This document shows, piece after piece, positions 7,311 through 15,723 of a stretch of DNA of 23,865 bases. The notes beneath the pieces were generated by a model that saw only the letters and a program-made list of their open reading frames with translations, made no database searches and was not told the origin of the DNA. Where the stretch lies: positions 1 through 23,865 of the forward strand of contig DGKH01000023.1 of NCBI GenBank assembly GCA_002386945.1. Reading direction: 5' to 3'. The translations under genes and the position numbers were made by a program. Positions within the stretch are counted from its first letter, which is position 1. The number at the start of each line of letters is the position of its first letter. The stretch is from Proteobacteria bacterium UBA4575 (GTDB taxonomy: Bacteria; Pseudomonadota; Gammaproteobacteria; UBA4575).

Positions 7311-7676
7311 CTATGACAGCAAAATCGCCGCGACCTCAGCCGCATCTTCAGTCTGCACAAACCTCTCACCAAGCTGACAACAGCTAGGGCCGTATTCTGT
7401 ATACATGAACTTTAAGGTGGTACGTTCAACCACCGTTTGCGCCGCAGCCACTGATAATCCACCCTGCAATAGATATTCCAGATACAACGCAGCAGGCTCC
7501 TGTGCCTCACGTCGTGCCAAGGCTAGACAGACACCATAGGTGAAAACGGACATTTTACGTCTAGGTGTTTCACTTGAGCTACTAGGAGGCTTTAGACCCT
7601 CAGTTGCCAGTTGCAGCAACCGTTGAACTTCCCCACATAAGGCTGTCATTGCTACTGTTTTATCCTGCTCACTCAT
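7311..7676 (-). CDS. Conserved-looking hypothetical protein, 121 aa
   Basis: I do not recognise this family. The protein is soluble and predicted to be helical. It has a Ser/Pro-rich, basic linker at about 29-41 (KPPSSSSETPRRK), an Ala/Leu-rich helical C-terminal half, and three cysteines near informative positions: C14 and an adjacent CC pair (YGPSCCQLGE). The stop lies 70 nt before the DUF1134 gene, and uup lies 60 nt upstream on the same strand. A good ribosome site (AAAGGG about 8 nt before ATG), the ordinary composition and the lack of a competing frame support it as a real gene. Confidence 0.7.
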   Translation of the reverse strand: MSEQDKTVAMTALCGEVQRLLQLATEGLKPPSSSSETPRRKMSVFTYGVCLALARREAQEPAALYLEYLLQGGLSVAAAQTVVERTTLKFMYTEYGPSCCQLGERFVQTEDAAEVAAILLS

Positions 7677-7736
7677 AAGTCATACCCTTTTACACGTTTC
7701 ATAATTCCATGATTTATCAGGACGAGAGCAGCTTGA

Positions 7737-9623
7737 CTAGCCATCCTCCAATTCAGCCCATCGGTCCATCACCTGATCTAATTCCTTTTGCAGACTAGCT
7801 AAGGTATCCATCACCTCACTGGTGACATCAAAACTCTGTTCGTAAAACTCAGGCTGAGCTATCTGTTCTTGCAAGTAATTGATCTCCTGCTCAAGCTTTT
7901 CAAGGCGCTCCGGCAAGGCATCTAGTTCTCGTTGTAGCTGATAACTAAGCTTTTGTTTTTTCTGTGCAGCATCACGCTCTTTACTCTCTACTGCATGGGT
8001 AGTAACACCTTGATTAGGATCATCTTTCTCGGCTAACTGCTTACCATGCTTGACCCAATCACTGTATCCACCCACATATTCTTTAATCGTATCGCCTTCC
8101 TCAAAGACTAAGACACTAGTCACCACATTGTCTAAGAAATTGCGGTCATGACTTACGATAATCAGCGTGCCATCGTATGCTACTAAGCGCTCTTCCAGCA
8201 CTTCTAGCATTTCAACATCTAAATCATTAGTCGGTTCATCTAACACCAATAGATTGGCTGGCTTGGTAAATAACTTGGCCAGTACGACGCGGTTACATTC
8301 ACCACCAGAAAGACAAGATACTGGTGTTAATGCGCGCTTGGGTGAGAACAAGAAGTTCTTCAAGTACCCCACAATATGTCGCTGTTTTCCATTTAGGTTA
8401 ATGTATTCTTTACCTTCACCTATATTTTCCGCTACAGTTTTTTCTCGATCTAAATCACGCTGAATCTGATCAAAGTAAGCAGTTTCTAAATTAGTCCCCA
8501 GTTTAACGTGTCCCTGCTGTGGCTCTAACATGCCTAGAATAATTTTTAGTAATGTACTTTTACCCACCCCATTATTACCGATGAGACCTATACGATCGCC
8601 ACGCATCACTTTCAGGTTCAAACCATCAATGACTTTTTCATCACCATAGCTGTAGGAAATATTACGTGCCTCAATGACCTTACGTCCTGAGCGCTCACCA
8701 CTTTCAATCTGGATTTTCGCTTTACCCTCACGCTTAACACGCTTTGAACGCTCATTACGCATCTCCATCAAAGCACGAACACGGCCTTCATTACGCTTTC
8801 GCCTGGCCTTGATTCCCTGCCTAATCCAATCTTCTTCCTGCGCCATTCGTTTATCAAATAGGCTGTTTTGGGCACCCTCTTCTTCCAAGGCTTTTTCTTT
8901 TAGCTCTAAATAATTCTGGTAATTACCCGGCCAACTGACAAGTTTAGCCCGATCAATTTCAACAATTCGTGTCGCTAATTTCTGCAAAAAGATTCGATCA
9001 TGCGTAATAAAAATAATACTACCTTCAAACCCACGGATCCGGTTCTCCAGCCATTCGATAGTATTAATATCAAGATGGTTGGTCGGCTCATCTAGCAGTA
9101 ATAAATCCGGTTTTGAGACTAAGGCTTTAGCGAGAGAAACACGTCGGCGCCAACCTCCAGAAAGCTGACTCAGGCTACGCTCTCCCGGTAGATTAAGCTG
9201 AGTAATCGTGGTGTCAATTTGCTGTTCAATATTCCAAACACCACTGGCGTCAATCTGTTGTTGTAGATTCTCAAGCTGTTTGAGTTGATGCCGATCAAGC
9301 TCTGAATTAGAAAGCCGATTGTATTCATCTAGCAAATCTTGTTGCTCTTGCATTCCCTTACGCACCACATCCCTTACAGTCTCTTCAGACTCATCTAGCA
9401 AGGTTTGTTCCAGTTGGCTAATACGCAGATGGCGGCGCTTTTGAATATCACCATCATCGGCAACATAGTCGCCTGTAATCAACTTCATTAAGGAAGATTT
9501 TCCTGCACCATTGCGCCCAATCAGACAGACCCGTTCCTTCGGTTCGATCATGAATTGGGCATGCTTAAGAATAGGAACGTCGCCAAATTCAAGGCTAACG
9601 TCATCAAATCGGATGAGATACAT
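7737..9623 (-). CDS. uup: ABC-F family ATPase Uup
   Basis: A 628-aa soluble twin-ATPase protein, close to E. coli Uup (635 aa). The first ABC domain has Walker A GRNGAGKSS (37-45), signature LSGGWRRR and Walker B LLLLDEPTNHLD. The inter-domain P-site tRNA-interaction linker is Arg/Lys-rich (around RRKRNEGRVRALMEMRNERS). The second domain has Walker A GNNGVGKST, signature LSGGECNRV and DEPTNDLD. The last 90 residues form the Gln/Glu-rich coiled coil that distinguishes Uup (DNA binding, ribosome-related) from EttA and YheS. No membrane segments, so it is not a transporter. It is divergent from the glutaredoxin-like gene. Confidence 0.95.
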   Translation of the reverse strand: MYLIRFDDVSLEFGDVPILKHAQFMIEPKERVCLIGRNGAGKSSLMKLITGDYVADDGDIQKRRHLRISQLEQTLLDESEETVRDVVRKGMQEQQDLLDEYNRLSNSELDRHQLKQLENLQQQIDASGVWNIEQQIDTTITQLNLPGERSLSQLSGGWRRRVSLAKALVSKPDLLLLDEPTNHLDINTIEWLENRIRGFEGSIIFITHDRIFLQKLATRIVEIDRAKLVSWPGNYQNYLELKEKALEEEGAQNSLFDKRMAQEEDWIRQGIKARRKRNEGRVRALMEMRNERSKRVKREGKAKIQIESGERSGRKVIEARNISYSYGDEKVIDGLNLKVMRGDRIGLIGNNGVGKSTLLKIILGMLEPQQGHVKLGTNLETAYFDQIQRDLDREKTVAENIGEGKEYINLNGKQRHIVGYLKNFLFSPKRALTPVSCLSGGECNRVVLAKLFTKPANLLVLDEPTNDLDVEMLEVLEERLVAYDGTLIIVSHDRNFLDNVVTSVLVFEEGDTIKEYVGGYSDWVKHGKQLAEKDDPNQGVTTHAVESKERDAAQKKQKLSYQLQRELDALPERLEKLEQEINYLQEQIAQPEFYEQSFDVTSEVMDTLASLQKELDQVMDRWAELEDG

Positions 9624-9679
9624 AGGCTATAGGGGGACTGCCGACAAAGTGAAATTAAGAGAGGCTAAGAATCAAACAA

Positions 9680-9707
9680 AATATATCAAAACCACCATAG
9701 CGGTTAA
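9680..9707 (-). promoter_or_regulatory. Putative sigma70 promoter of uup
   Basis: On the minus strand TTAACC (9707-9702) and TATATT (9685-9680) are 16 nt apart, with an extended -10 TG one base before the -10 box. The -10 box is 57 nt upstream of the uup ATG. Visual match only. Confidence 0.4.
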
Positions 9708-9853
9708 TAGCTGTTCTTTCTATACAAACTACTCTCTGGTGGTACCGAATATTCTAGATCAATGTGATAGCTTAGACGATATCTCTACTATGCTTTATGT
9801 TTAGCTATAAAAGGCATAACAATCCGCTATCTAAAATATTTCAAAAGGCCCTT

Positions 9854-10213
9854 ATGCGCTTAATTCGCTATCTTCTTGGAAAAATCATTCTTTGGAATGA
9901 ACAACGCACCGCACCTACTCCACTGACCCGTGCCACAGAAGCACAAGAGGCCCTTAATCAAATGACTAGCGAGTGGTTGCTATATGAATTTAACGCCTGC
10001 CCTTACTGCGTCAAGGTACGACAAGAAGTACGTCGATTAAACCTTGAGATACAACGAGTAGACGCTAAACGTGATGCTGAACATAAAAAAATCCTAATTG
10101 AAGCTGGTGGTCGCTATCAAGTACCTTGCCTGAGCTACCCAACACCAAGCGGCATAATTTGGCTGTATGAGTCAGATGCTATTATTGCTTTTTTAAGAAA
10201 ACAGACGGCATAA
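9854..10213 (+). CDS. Glutaredoxin-like protein with N-terminal hydrophobic segment
   Basis: A 119-aa thioredoxin-fold protein of the glutaredoxin/GST-N type. The redox motif CPYC lies at 49-52 in LYEFNACPYCVKV, followed by the glutaredoxin-like cis-proline region VPCL and the C-terminal GIIWLYESDAIIAFL helix. Residues 1-16 (MRLIRYLLGKIILWNE) are hydrophobic with basic residues and may hold the protein against the membrane. AAAAGG lies 5 nt before this ATG, which is why it is preferred to the in-frame ATG at 9797. It is a single gene on the plus strand, divergent from uup. It could reduce glutathione-mixed disulfides, but no substrate can be read from the sequence. Confidence 0.85.
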   Translation: MRLIRYLLGKIILWNEQRTAPTPLTRATEAQEALNQMTSEWLLYEFNACPYCVKVRQEVRRLNLEIQRVDAKRDAEHKKILIEAGGRYQVPCLSYPTPSGIIWLYESDAIIAFLRKQTA

Positions 10214-10240
10214 AAAAAAGCCCCTTGAGGAAAGGGGCTT
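10212..10240 (-). terminator. Rho-independent terminator with minus-strand polarity
   Basis: A perfect 9-bp stem AAGCCCCTT / AAGGGGCTT with a 5-nt loop is flanked on its left by eight A residues, so the U-tract appears only in minus-strand RNA. It begins directly after the stop of the plus-strand glutaredoxin gene. No minus-strand gene is visible upstream of it before fusA, which has its own terminator. It may act weakly on the plus strand as a hairpin without a U-tract. Confidence 0.7.
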
Positions 10241-10446
10241 AACAAGGACATAACAACAAGATAAGAGGGAATTATATCTCGTATGCTTTTTTAGAGGAGA
10301 GTCTCTAAACAACATGGATACACATTAACCTTAAAAACTTGAATAATCCATAGACGCCTACTCAATACGCTTGTACAAACCCTTTAATACCAGCAGAACC
10401 CACCAAAAAACCTGTGCAAAGCTGCCACGCCTTTACCGCACTAACG

Positions 10447-10467
10447 TAAAAGCCGAATACTTTCGGC
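10447..10467 (-). terminator. Weak terminator-like hairpin
   Basis: The 6-bp perfect stem GCCGAA / TTCGGC has a 4-nt loop (10452-10467). In minus-strand RNA it is followed by UUUU (10451-10448), too short a tract for an efficient terminator. It could be a pause site, an attenuator-like element or a chance hairpin. Confidence 0.25.
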
Positions 10468-10478
10468 CGATTAAACTA

Positions 10479-10493
10479 TTTGACTCAGTCAAA
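10479..10493. promoter_or_regulatory. Perfect palindromic operator candidate upstream of the HTH gene
   Basis: TTTGACT-C-AGTCAAA is a perfect inverted repeat of 7-bp arms around one base. It lies 73 bp before the ATG of the XRE-type regulator and contains TTGACT, a -35-like box (10480-10485), with TAGACA 16 nt downstream as a weak -10. A palindrome over the promoter of a small HTH gene suggests autoregulation; this is inference. Confidence 0.45.
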
Positions 10494-10565
10494 GGCTATT
10501 ATAGACAATCAAATTACGCATTATAGTTCGTAGTGCCTTTAAAGCTACTACGGCACCGTAGCCTT

Positions 10566-10817
10566 ATGTGGAAAGCTGATTTTGGTAACGACCTTCGAGA
10601 ACACCGCATTAGCCGTGGCCTCACCCAAGAAACCCTGTCATTCAATGCAGGGTTATCAGTTCGTTATGTCCAGCGCTTAGAAGCTGGTGAGCAACAGCCA
10701 ACACTAGAGACCATTTTCAAACTAGCCTATGCTCTACACACCTCACCAACAGAACTAATCACTAGCACTTACGTCTGGTGGGTAAAAGAAGGAAGCGGTG
10801 ATTTAAGCGAAGACTAA
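10566..10817 (+). CDS. Small XRE-family helix-turn-helix transcriptional regulator
   Basis: An 83-aa protein consisting almost only of a Cro/CI-type HTH domain. LREHRISRGLTQETLSFNAG is helices 1-2, LSVRYVQRLEAG the recognition helix, and QQPTLETIFKLAYALHTSPTELI the closing helices of HTH_3. There is no effector or dimerisation domain beyond a short acidic tail. The frame opens upstream to a GTG at 10533, but the HTH domain begins right after the ATG chosen here; neither start has a clear Shine-Dalgarno sequence. A CTACGG-CA-CCGTAG inverted repeat lies just before the ATG and could limit translation. It stands alone between the glutaredoxin gene and fusA. No antitoxin partner, kinase or phage gene lies nearby. 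Confidence 0.85.
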   Translation: MWKADFGNDLREHRISRGLTQETLSFNAGLSVRYVQRLEAGEQQPTLETIFKLAYALHTSPTELITSTYVWWVKEGSGDLSED

Positions 10818-10822
10818 TAGGC

Positions 10823-10860
10823 AAAAAAAAACGCCGAGAGATTCTCATCCCCCGACGTTT
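10823..10860 (-). terminator. Rho-independent terminator of the EF-G2 gene
   Basis: In minus-strand RNA AAACGUCG pairs with CGGCGUUU (one U-G pair), enclosing a 16-nt loop, and runs into nine U residues. It begins 22 nt after the EF-G2 stop. The polarity fits EF-G2 and not the converging HTH gene. Confidence 0.8.
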
Positions 10861-10881
10861 AATTTAACCAGATTAGCTAGT

Positions 10882-12966
10882 CTATTTCTTTTCTTGACGC
10901 TCTTTCGCTTCTTTAATGACCTGCTCAGCAACATTATTTGGGCACGGCATATAGTGCGAGAATTCCATAGAGAACTGGCCACGCCCTGAGGTCATAGTAC
11001 GCAGATCACCAATGTATCCAAACATTTCAGCTAGAGGTACATCACCTTTCACACGAGTACCGGTAACACCAGGCTCCTGCGACTTAATCATGCCTCGTCG
11101 ACGGTTCAAGTCACCAATAACATCACCCACATGATCTTCTGGTGTAAACACATCCACCTTCATGATCGGCTCCATAATTTGTGGGCCCGCTTTTGGCATA
11201 GTCTGACGGAAGCCACCACGTGCTGCCAGTTCAAAAGCAATCGCTGATGAGTCAACGGCATGGAAGCCACCATCTTGCAGCGTCACACTAATATCTACAC
11301 AAGGGTAGCCAGCAAGGACACCCGTATCAAGCATAGACTTAAAGCCTTTTTCTACTGCTGGCCAGAATTCACGAGGAACGTTACCACCAGTAACCTTGGA
11401 CTCGAAGGTCCAACCAGTACCGGCTTCACCTGGCTCAATGGTGTAATCAATTTTACCAAACTGACCAGAACCACCAGATTGCTTCTTATGTGTATAGCTA
11501 TCTTCAGTACGCTGAGTAATCGTTTCACGATAAGCCACTTGTGGCTTACCAACAACCACTTCAACACTATGCGTACGTCGAAGGATATCAATCTTAATAT
11601 CTAGATGTAGCTCACCCATACCCTTCAGGATGGTTTCACCACTATCTATATCAGTCTCGACATGGAACGAAGGATCCTCAGCAATCATCTTACTCAAGGC
11701 AACGCCCATCTTTTCAGAACCACCCTTATCTTTAGGTGCTACTGCCATCGAAATCACTGGCTCTGGGAAGACCATCGGCTCCAGAGTCGCTGGATTATTC
11801 TGATCACATAATGTGTGGCCAGTTTGAACATTCTTCATACCCAGTACTGCGATAATGTCACCCGCCTGAGCAGACTCGAGTTCTTCACGAGAGTCGGCAT
11901 GCATCTCAACAATACGTCCAATACGTTCTGTTTTACCAGTGAAGGTATTTAGTACAGTTGAGCCTTTCTCTAATTTACCGGAGTAAACACGCAGGAAAGT
12001 TAGTGCACCATAACGATCATCCATAATCTTGAAGGCTAAGGCTCGCATTGGCTTATCGACATCAACAATAGCGAAGTTACCAGTCTCATTACCCTCTAGA
12101 TCAACCTCAGGCTGAGGCTTCACTTCAGTAGGGTTTGGCAGGTAGTCGACGACTGCACTAAGAACCAACTGCACACCTTTATTTTTAAATGCTGAACCAC
12201 AATATGTTGGGAAGAAGTCGAGAGCGATAGTGCCCTTGCGGATACACGCTTGTATGGTCTCAACACTAGGCTCTTCACCGTCTAGGTATTTCCCCATAGC
12301 ATCGTCGTCTTGCTCGAGAGCGATCTCAATCAGCTCTTCACGATACTGCTCAACGTCATCCACCATATCGGCAGGGACGTCTTGAACTTCATACTTAAAC
12401 GGATCACCTGATCCATCCCATATCCAAGCTTTACGGGTCAATAGATCAACCACACCACTGAATTCATCCTCAGTACCAATAGGTAATACCATAACTAATG
12501 GGCGCGCACCGAGTACGTCTTTTACCTGCTTCACTACACGATAGAAATCTGCACCTAAGCGGTCTAGCTTGTTGACGAAAATAATACGAGCCACTTCAGA
12601 CTCGTTGGCATAGCGCCAGTTGGTCTCTGACTGAGGCTCAACACCACCAGAACCACAGAAAACACCAACGCCACCATCAAGTACCTTCAGTGAACGATAC
12701 ACTTCGATCGTGAAATCAACGTGTCCCGGGGTATCAATAATATTTAAGCGATGATCATCCCAGACACAACTGGTCGCCGCTGACTGAATAGTGATGCCGC
12801 GCTCACGTTCCTGATCCATGAAATCAGTAGTTGCCTCGCCATCATGAACCTCACCGATCTTGTGGATCTTGCCGGTAAGACTCAAAATTCGTTCTGTAGT
12901 AGTGGTTTTTCCCGCATCAACGTGCGCGAAAATACCGATATTCCGATACTTGGATAGGTCAGTCAT
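10882..12966 (-). CDS. fusA: Elongation factor G, second paralogue (EF-G2 type)
   Basis: A 694-aa translational GTPase that drives tRNA-mRNA translocation and, with RRF, ribosome recycling. G-motifs are clear: AHVDAGKT (14-21), RGITIQSA (switch I), [13 protein letters not shown] and GSAFKNKG. Domains II-V follow, with the domain IV stretch [18 protein letters not shown] and domain [13 protein letters not shown]. The N-terminus ([21 protein letters not shown]) and segments such as [27 protein letters not shown] match my memory of the EF-G2 of Vibrio and related genera and not the str-operon EF-G. The context agrees: no rpsL, rpsG or tuf nearby, and it has its own terminator. The principal EF-G is probably elsewhere. 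In other species such paralogues have been linked to stress or recycling roles; here that is unknown. Confidence 0.95.
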   Translation of the reverse strand: MTDLSKYRNIGIFAHVDAGKTTTTERILSLTGKIHKIGEVHDGEATTDFMDQERERGITIQSAATSCVWDDHRLNIIDTPGHVDFTIEVYRSLKVLDGGVGVFCGSGGVEPQSETNWRYANESEVARIIFVNKLDRLGADFYRVVKQVKDVLGARPLVMVLPIGTEDEFSGVVDLLTRKAWIWDGSGDPFKYEVQDVPADMVDDVEQYREELIEIALEQDDDAMGKYLDGEEPSVETIQACIRKGTIALDFFPTYCGSAFKNKGVQLVLSAVVDYLPNPTEVKPQPEVDLEGNETGNFAIVDVDKPMRALAFKIMDDRYGALTFLRVYSGKLEKGSTVLNTFTGKTERIGRIVEMHADSREELESAQAGDIIAVLGMKNVQTGHTLCDQNNPATLEPMVFPEPVISMAVAPKDKGGSEKMGVALSKMIAEDPSFHVETDIDSGETILKGMGELHLDIKIDILRRTHSVEVVVGKPQVAYRETITQRTEDSYTHKKQSGGSGQFGKIDYTIEPGEAGTGWTFESKVTGGNVPREFWPAVEKGFKSMLDTGVLAGYPCVDISVTLQDGGFHAVDSSAIAFELAARGGFRQTMPKAGPQIMEPIMKVDVFTPEDHVGDVIGDLNRRRGMIKSQEPGVTGTRVKGDVPLAEMFGYIGDLRTMTSGRGQFSMEFSHYMPCPNNVAEQVIKEAKERQEKK

Positions 12967-13153
12967 AGTCTTTATCTGTTCACTGTCAAAATTAATGATA
13001 GGCGGTTTGCCAGATCCTTTTAGCCGCGCGGATAATACTACAACTACGGTGCTAACACTAAGGATTTATTATACCTACACTGGTAGAAATAATGGGGGCA
13101 AGCCGATAATGGCATAGCATTATGCCTCAATTCCCAGCCAAATGGGCCCGAGA

Positions 13154-14419
13154 CTAGTCCTGCGCCGAGATAGCCTCAACCTTGAACCGTGTCACATCAA
13201 AATCACCTTGTAATAGCTCCATAGCAATCGCCTTACGTTGCCTATATGGCGTAGCGGTATTGATTATAAAAGCGAACGGGTGCCACGCATCAGACCGAAA
13301 AAGATAACCGGCATAACTCATAACACCCTGCAGAGTCCCTGATTTGGCCATGATCTTCGCAGACTGCGCCGGCAATAGCCGACGGTAGGGGCGAAACGCT
13401 TGCAACACATCGGCTAACTGGCTAACGCTCAGCCTGTTTCGCCGCGACAAGCCCGCGCCATCAGCAATCACCGCGTCTCGCCACTGAAAATGCTGCTGAA
13501 TATAATGCTGATAAGCCGTTTGTGCTGCGGTTGTTGAGATCTCACCCTGCCCATTGGATAAAGACAGCATCAAGAACAGCTGGTTGGCAATAAAGTTGTT
13601 AGAGTATTTCAGCATGGCCATGACCACCTGCTGCAGTGTGTGGCGGCTCTCATGCCGATAACTGAGCTGACTTGCTGGCGACACTGCTGCTGACTCAATC
13701 GCCATATCGCCGTTTACCTCAGCAGCACGTAACTTCTCTCTCAGTATTTCAGCAAAATAATGGGCGCCTTGATCGGCTGTAGTTAGCGGTAAACGGTGTC
13801 GGCCAGCAGCTACCTGAGTGGCTAACTTACGACCAATCGTCGTCAACGGGGTTTGCTGCTCATCACTTTTAGTCCCCGCTGCCGTCACATTGAACGCTAT
13901 GCTGTTAAAATTCGCGGCCAATGCACCGTTGACCGCCGTGTAGGGGTTATTACTACCATCCTGCCCATCAATGTCGATATCTTCGCTAAAATAGCGCCCA
14001 TCTGTCGATATTTTCGCTATCTCATGGATGCCGGCTTGAGCTAGCTGCGTCGCGATATAAGTAATCTCTTCGGAGGTTAGAAAAGGATCACCCAAGCCCC
14101 GAATAAAGAGCACCTTGCGCTGACCATCAAACCAAAATTCAGTACTGAATCGATGTTCCGCTCCCCAATACTGTAGACTCATCAGGGCCGTCAAAATCTT
14201 CACTGTGGATGCTGGCACCATCGCTACACGTGGGTTTTTAACCATCGCTTTCGATACCGATTGCTGTAACCAGAGGGCTGAAGCTGGCGTTGCTAACAAG
14301 CGGTCAACTGCCGGCCCTGCCTGTGCTACAGAGAGCCACAGCAGACCGAGCAACAAGCCTAGAATTGAAGTCCACATCGATTTACACAGATGACATATCA
14401 TATTACTTAAGGACTTCAT
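13154..14419 (-). CDS. dacB: D-alanyl-D-alanine carboxypeptidase/endopeptidase (PBP4, peptidase S13)
   Basis: A periplasmic penicillin-binding protein that trims or cleaves peptidoglycan cross-links. The three active-site motifs are present: SxxK as STVK (71-74), SxN as SNN (273-275) and KSGT (359-362). DGAGLSRRNRLS (320-331) is the family's conserved segment with Ala in place of the more common Ser. At 421 aa it is shorter than E. coli DacB (477 aa), with part of the insert between SxxK and SxN reduced. The N-terminus has a signal peptide ending SVAQA-GPAV, cut near residue 34. Internal ATGs at residues 7 and 15 are alternative starts; the longest is kept because it supplies the basic residues K2 and K13. 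It is divergent from selU. Confidence 0.92.
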   Translation of the reverse strand: MKSLSNMICHLCKSMWTSILGLLLGLLWLSVAQAGPAVDRLLATPASALWLQQSVSKAMVKNPRVAMVPASTVKILTALMSLQYWGAEHRFSTEFWFDGQRKVLFIRGLGDPFLTSEEITYIATQLAQAGIHEIAKISTDGRYFSEDIDIDGQDGSNNPYTAVNGALAANFNSIAFNVTAAGTKSDEQQTPLTTIGRKLATQVAAGRHRLPLTTADQGAHYFAEILREKLRAAEVNGDMAIESAAVSPASQLSYRHESRHTLQQVVMAMLKYSNNFIANQLFLMLSLSNGQGEISTTAAQTAYQHYIQQHFQWRDAVIADGAGLSRRNRLSVSQLADVLQAFRPYRRLLPAQSAKIMAKSGTLQGVMSYAGYLFRSDAWHPFAFIINTATPYRQRKAIAMELLQGDFDVTRFKVEAISAQD

Positions 14420-14568
14420 GATTATTCAGGCTTACACCCCAGTATTTGGTGCTAGTTAGTATCGCCGTTGTGACTTTTAAACGCCATTCCTTTAGCATTG
14501 GCAAGCCATTGATTTACTGGCTCTTTAGACATAACGCAGACAGCCTGCGTAGCCACACATGAGAACCC

Positions 14569-15687
14569 ATGAACACAGCCCCTGAAAGTAACGACCATGA
14601 GGGAATCCTCCTACAGCAGAGCCCTTTGCTAGACGTACGCGCGCCTATAGAGTTTGCTAAAGGGGCTTTTCCACAGGCATTCAATTTACCGTTACTCAAT
14701 AATGAAGAACGCCACCTCGTAGGTACATGCTACAAACAAAATGGGCAGGATAAAGCCATAGAGCTCGGTCATGCCTTAGTCTCAGGCCAAACCAAGACTG
14801 ATCGTATTGAGGCTTGGCGGGCATTTTGCGAACAAAACCCAACAGCTTACCTATACTGCTTTCGCGGTGGTTTACGCTCCAAGACCAGTCAGCAATGGTT
14901 GGCGGATGCCGGCATTGAAATCTGTCTGATTCAGGGCGGCTATCGCGCACTACGCCAATGTTTACTTGGCACGCTGGCACAGGCCGATAGTAGATTTGAT
15001 TATGCTTTAGTCGCTGGACTCACCGGCTGTCGTAAAACCGGTATGGTCCAAACGTTGGACAATGGCATTGATCTCGAAGGAGCCGCCTATCATCGGGGCT
15101 CTAGCTTTGGCGCTCACGCTGTTGCACAAAGCACTCAGGTCACTTTTGAACATCAATTAGGCATCGACCTACTCAATGCCAATAAACAGCAGCACCAGAT
15201 CTTAAGCTTAGAAGATGAAAGTCGCTTTATCGGCAGCGTCGATATCCCGGCTAATATCTATAATAAAATGCGCAATTCGCCATTGGTTGTTATCGAGGCG
15301 ACATTGGAACAACGCTTACAACAGTTATTAGAAGAATATGTAATCAATATGCAGGCTGAATTTTTCGAACTACACCAGGATGAAGATGCCGCATTTAATG
15401 CCTTATCTGAATACCTGCTCGCAAGTATGCAGCGCATTCGAAAACGTTTAGGCACTGAGCGCTGTGACGATTTAATTCTAAAAATGCAGCGAGCGCTAGG
15501 CCTTCAAAAAGAAGGGCGTGGCTTTGATGCGCATTTTGATTGGCTGCAGCCATTATTAGATCAATACTATGATCCTATGTACCGCTCACAATTAAGCAAA
15601 CGAGAAAATTTAATTATTTTTCGAGGCAACTTTGACAGTTGTAAAGAATTTTTAGACGATTACGCCAAAACAGCGACCGATCGTTAA
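14569..15687 (+). CDS. selU: tRNA 2-selenouridine synthase (SelU/MnmH/YbbB)
   Basis: A 372-aa protein that replaces sulfur by selenium in 2-thiouridine at the wobble position of tRNA-Lys, -Glu and -Gln, through a geranylated intermediate. The N-terminal rhodanese domain has LLDVRAPIEF (20-29) and the active-site YCFRGGLRS with C97, the same number as the catalytic cysteine of E. coli SelU. The C-terminal P-loop domain contains LSLEDESRFIG (212-222), typical of the family. The P-loop itself is unusual: GLTGCRKT (150-157) has Arg where the Walker A pattern GxxxxGK[ST] has Gly. The frame is otherwise intact and full length. ytoQ follows after 36 nt and may share the transcript. No selD is visible in the window. 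Confidence 0.93.
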   Translation: MNTAPESNDHEGILLQQSPLLDVRAPIEFAKGAFPQAFNLPLLNNEERHLVGTCYKQNGQDKAIELGHALVSGQTKTDRIEAWRAFCEQNPTAYLYCFRGGLRSKTSQQWLADAGIEICLIQGGYRALRQCLLGTLAQADSRFDYALVAGLTGCRKTGMVQTLDNGIDLEGAAYHRGSSFGAHAVAQSTQVTFEHQLGIDLLNANKQQHQILSLEDESRFIGSVDIPANIYNKMRNSPLVVIEATLEQRLQQLLEEYVINMQAEFFELHQDEDAAFNALSEYLLASMQRIRKRLGTERCDDLILKMQRALGLQKEGRGFDAHFDWLQPLLDQYYDPMYRSQLSKRENLIIFRGNFDSCKEFLDDYAKTATDR

Positions 15688-15723
15688 ACCCTTATGACCC
15701 ACTAACATTCTTAGGAACTAAAT

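Larger units (their letters stand above)
10241..10532. other. Gene-free gap with minus-strand terminator-like hairpins
   Basis: I see no protein gene or tRNA in this stretch of about 290 bp. It holds a minus-strand TATAAT box (10276-10271) about 35 nt before the terminator, a GCCGAA-TACT-TTCGGC hairpin (10452-10467) and the palindrome at 10479-10493. An untranslated minus-strand RNA is possible, but I do not recognise any known family (it does not look like 6S RNA or tmRNA). Confidence 0.4.

Noticed and set aside
9691..9743. ACCACCA / TGGTGGT inverted repeat between uup and the glutaredoxin gene
   Set aside because: Seven-base arms 39 nt apart; within chance expectation and without further support.
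11260..11604. 114-aa plus-strand frame inside the EF-G2 gene
   Set aside because: Antisense to a strongly conserved coding region with no domain of its own.
13111..13126. GGCATA-GCAT-TATGCC hairpin after dacB
   Set aside because: It is a perfect 6-bp stem but no U-tract follows on the minus strand, so I do not call it a terminator.
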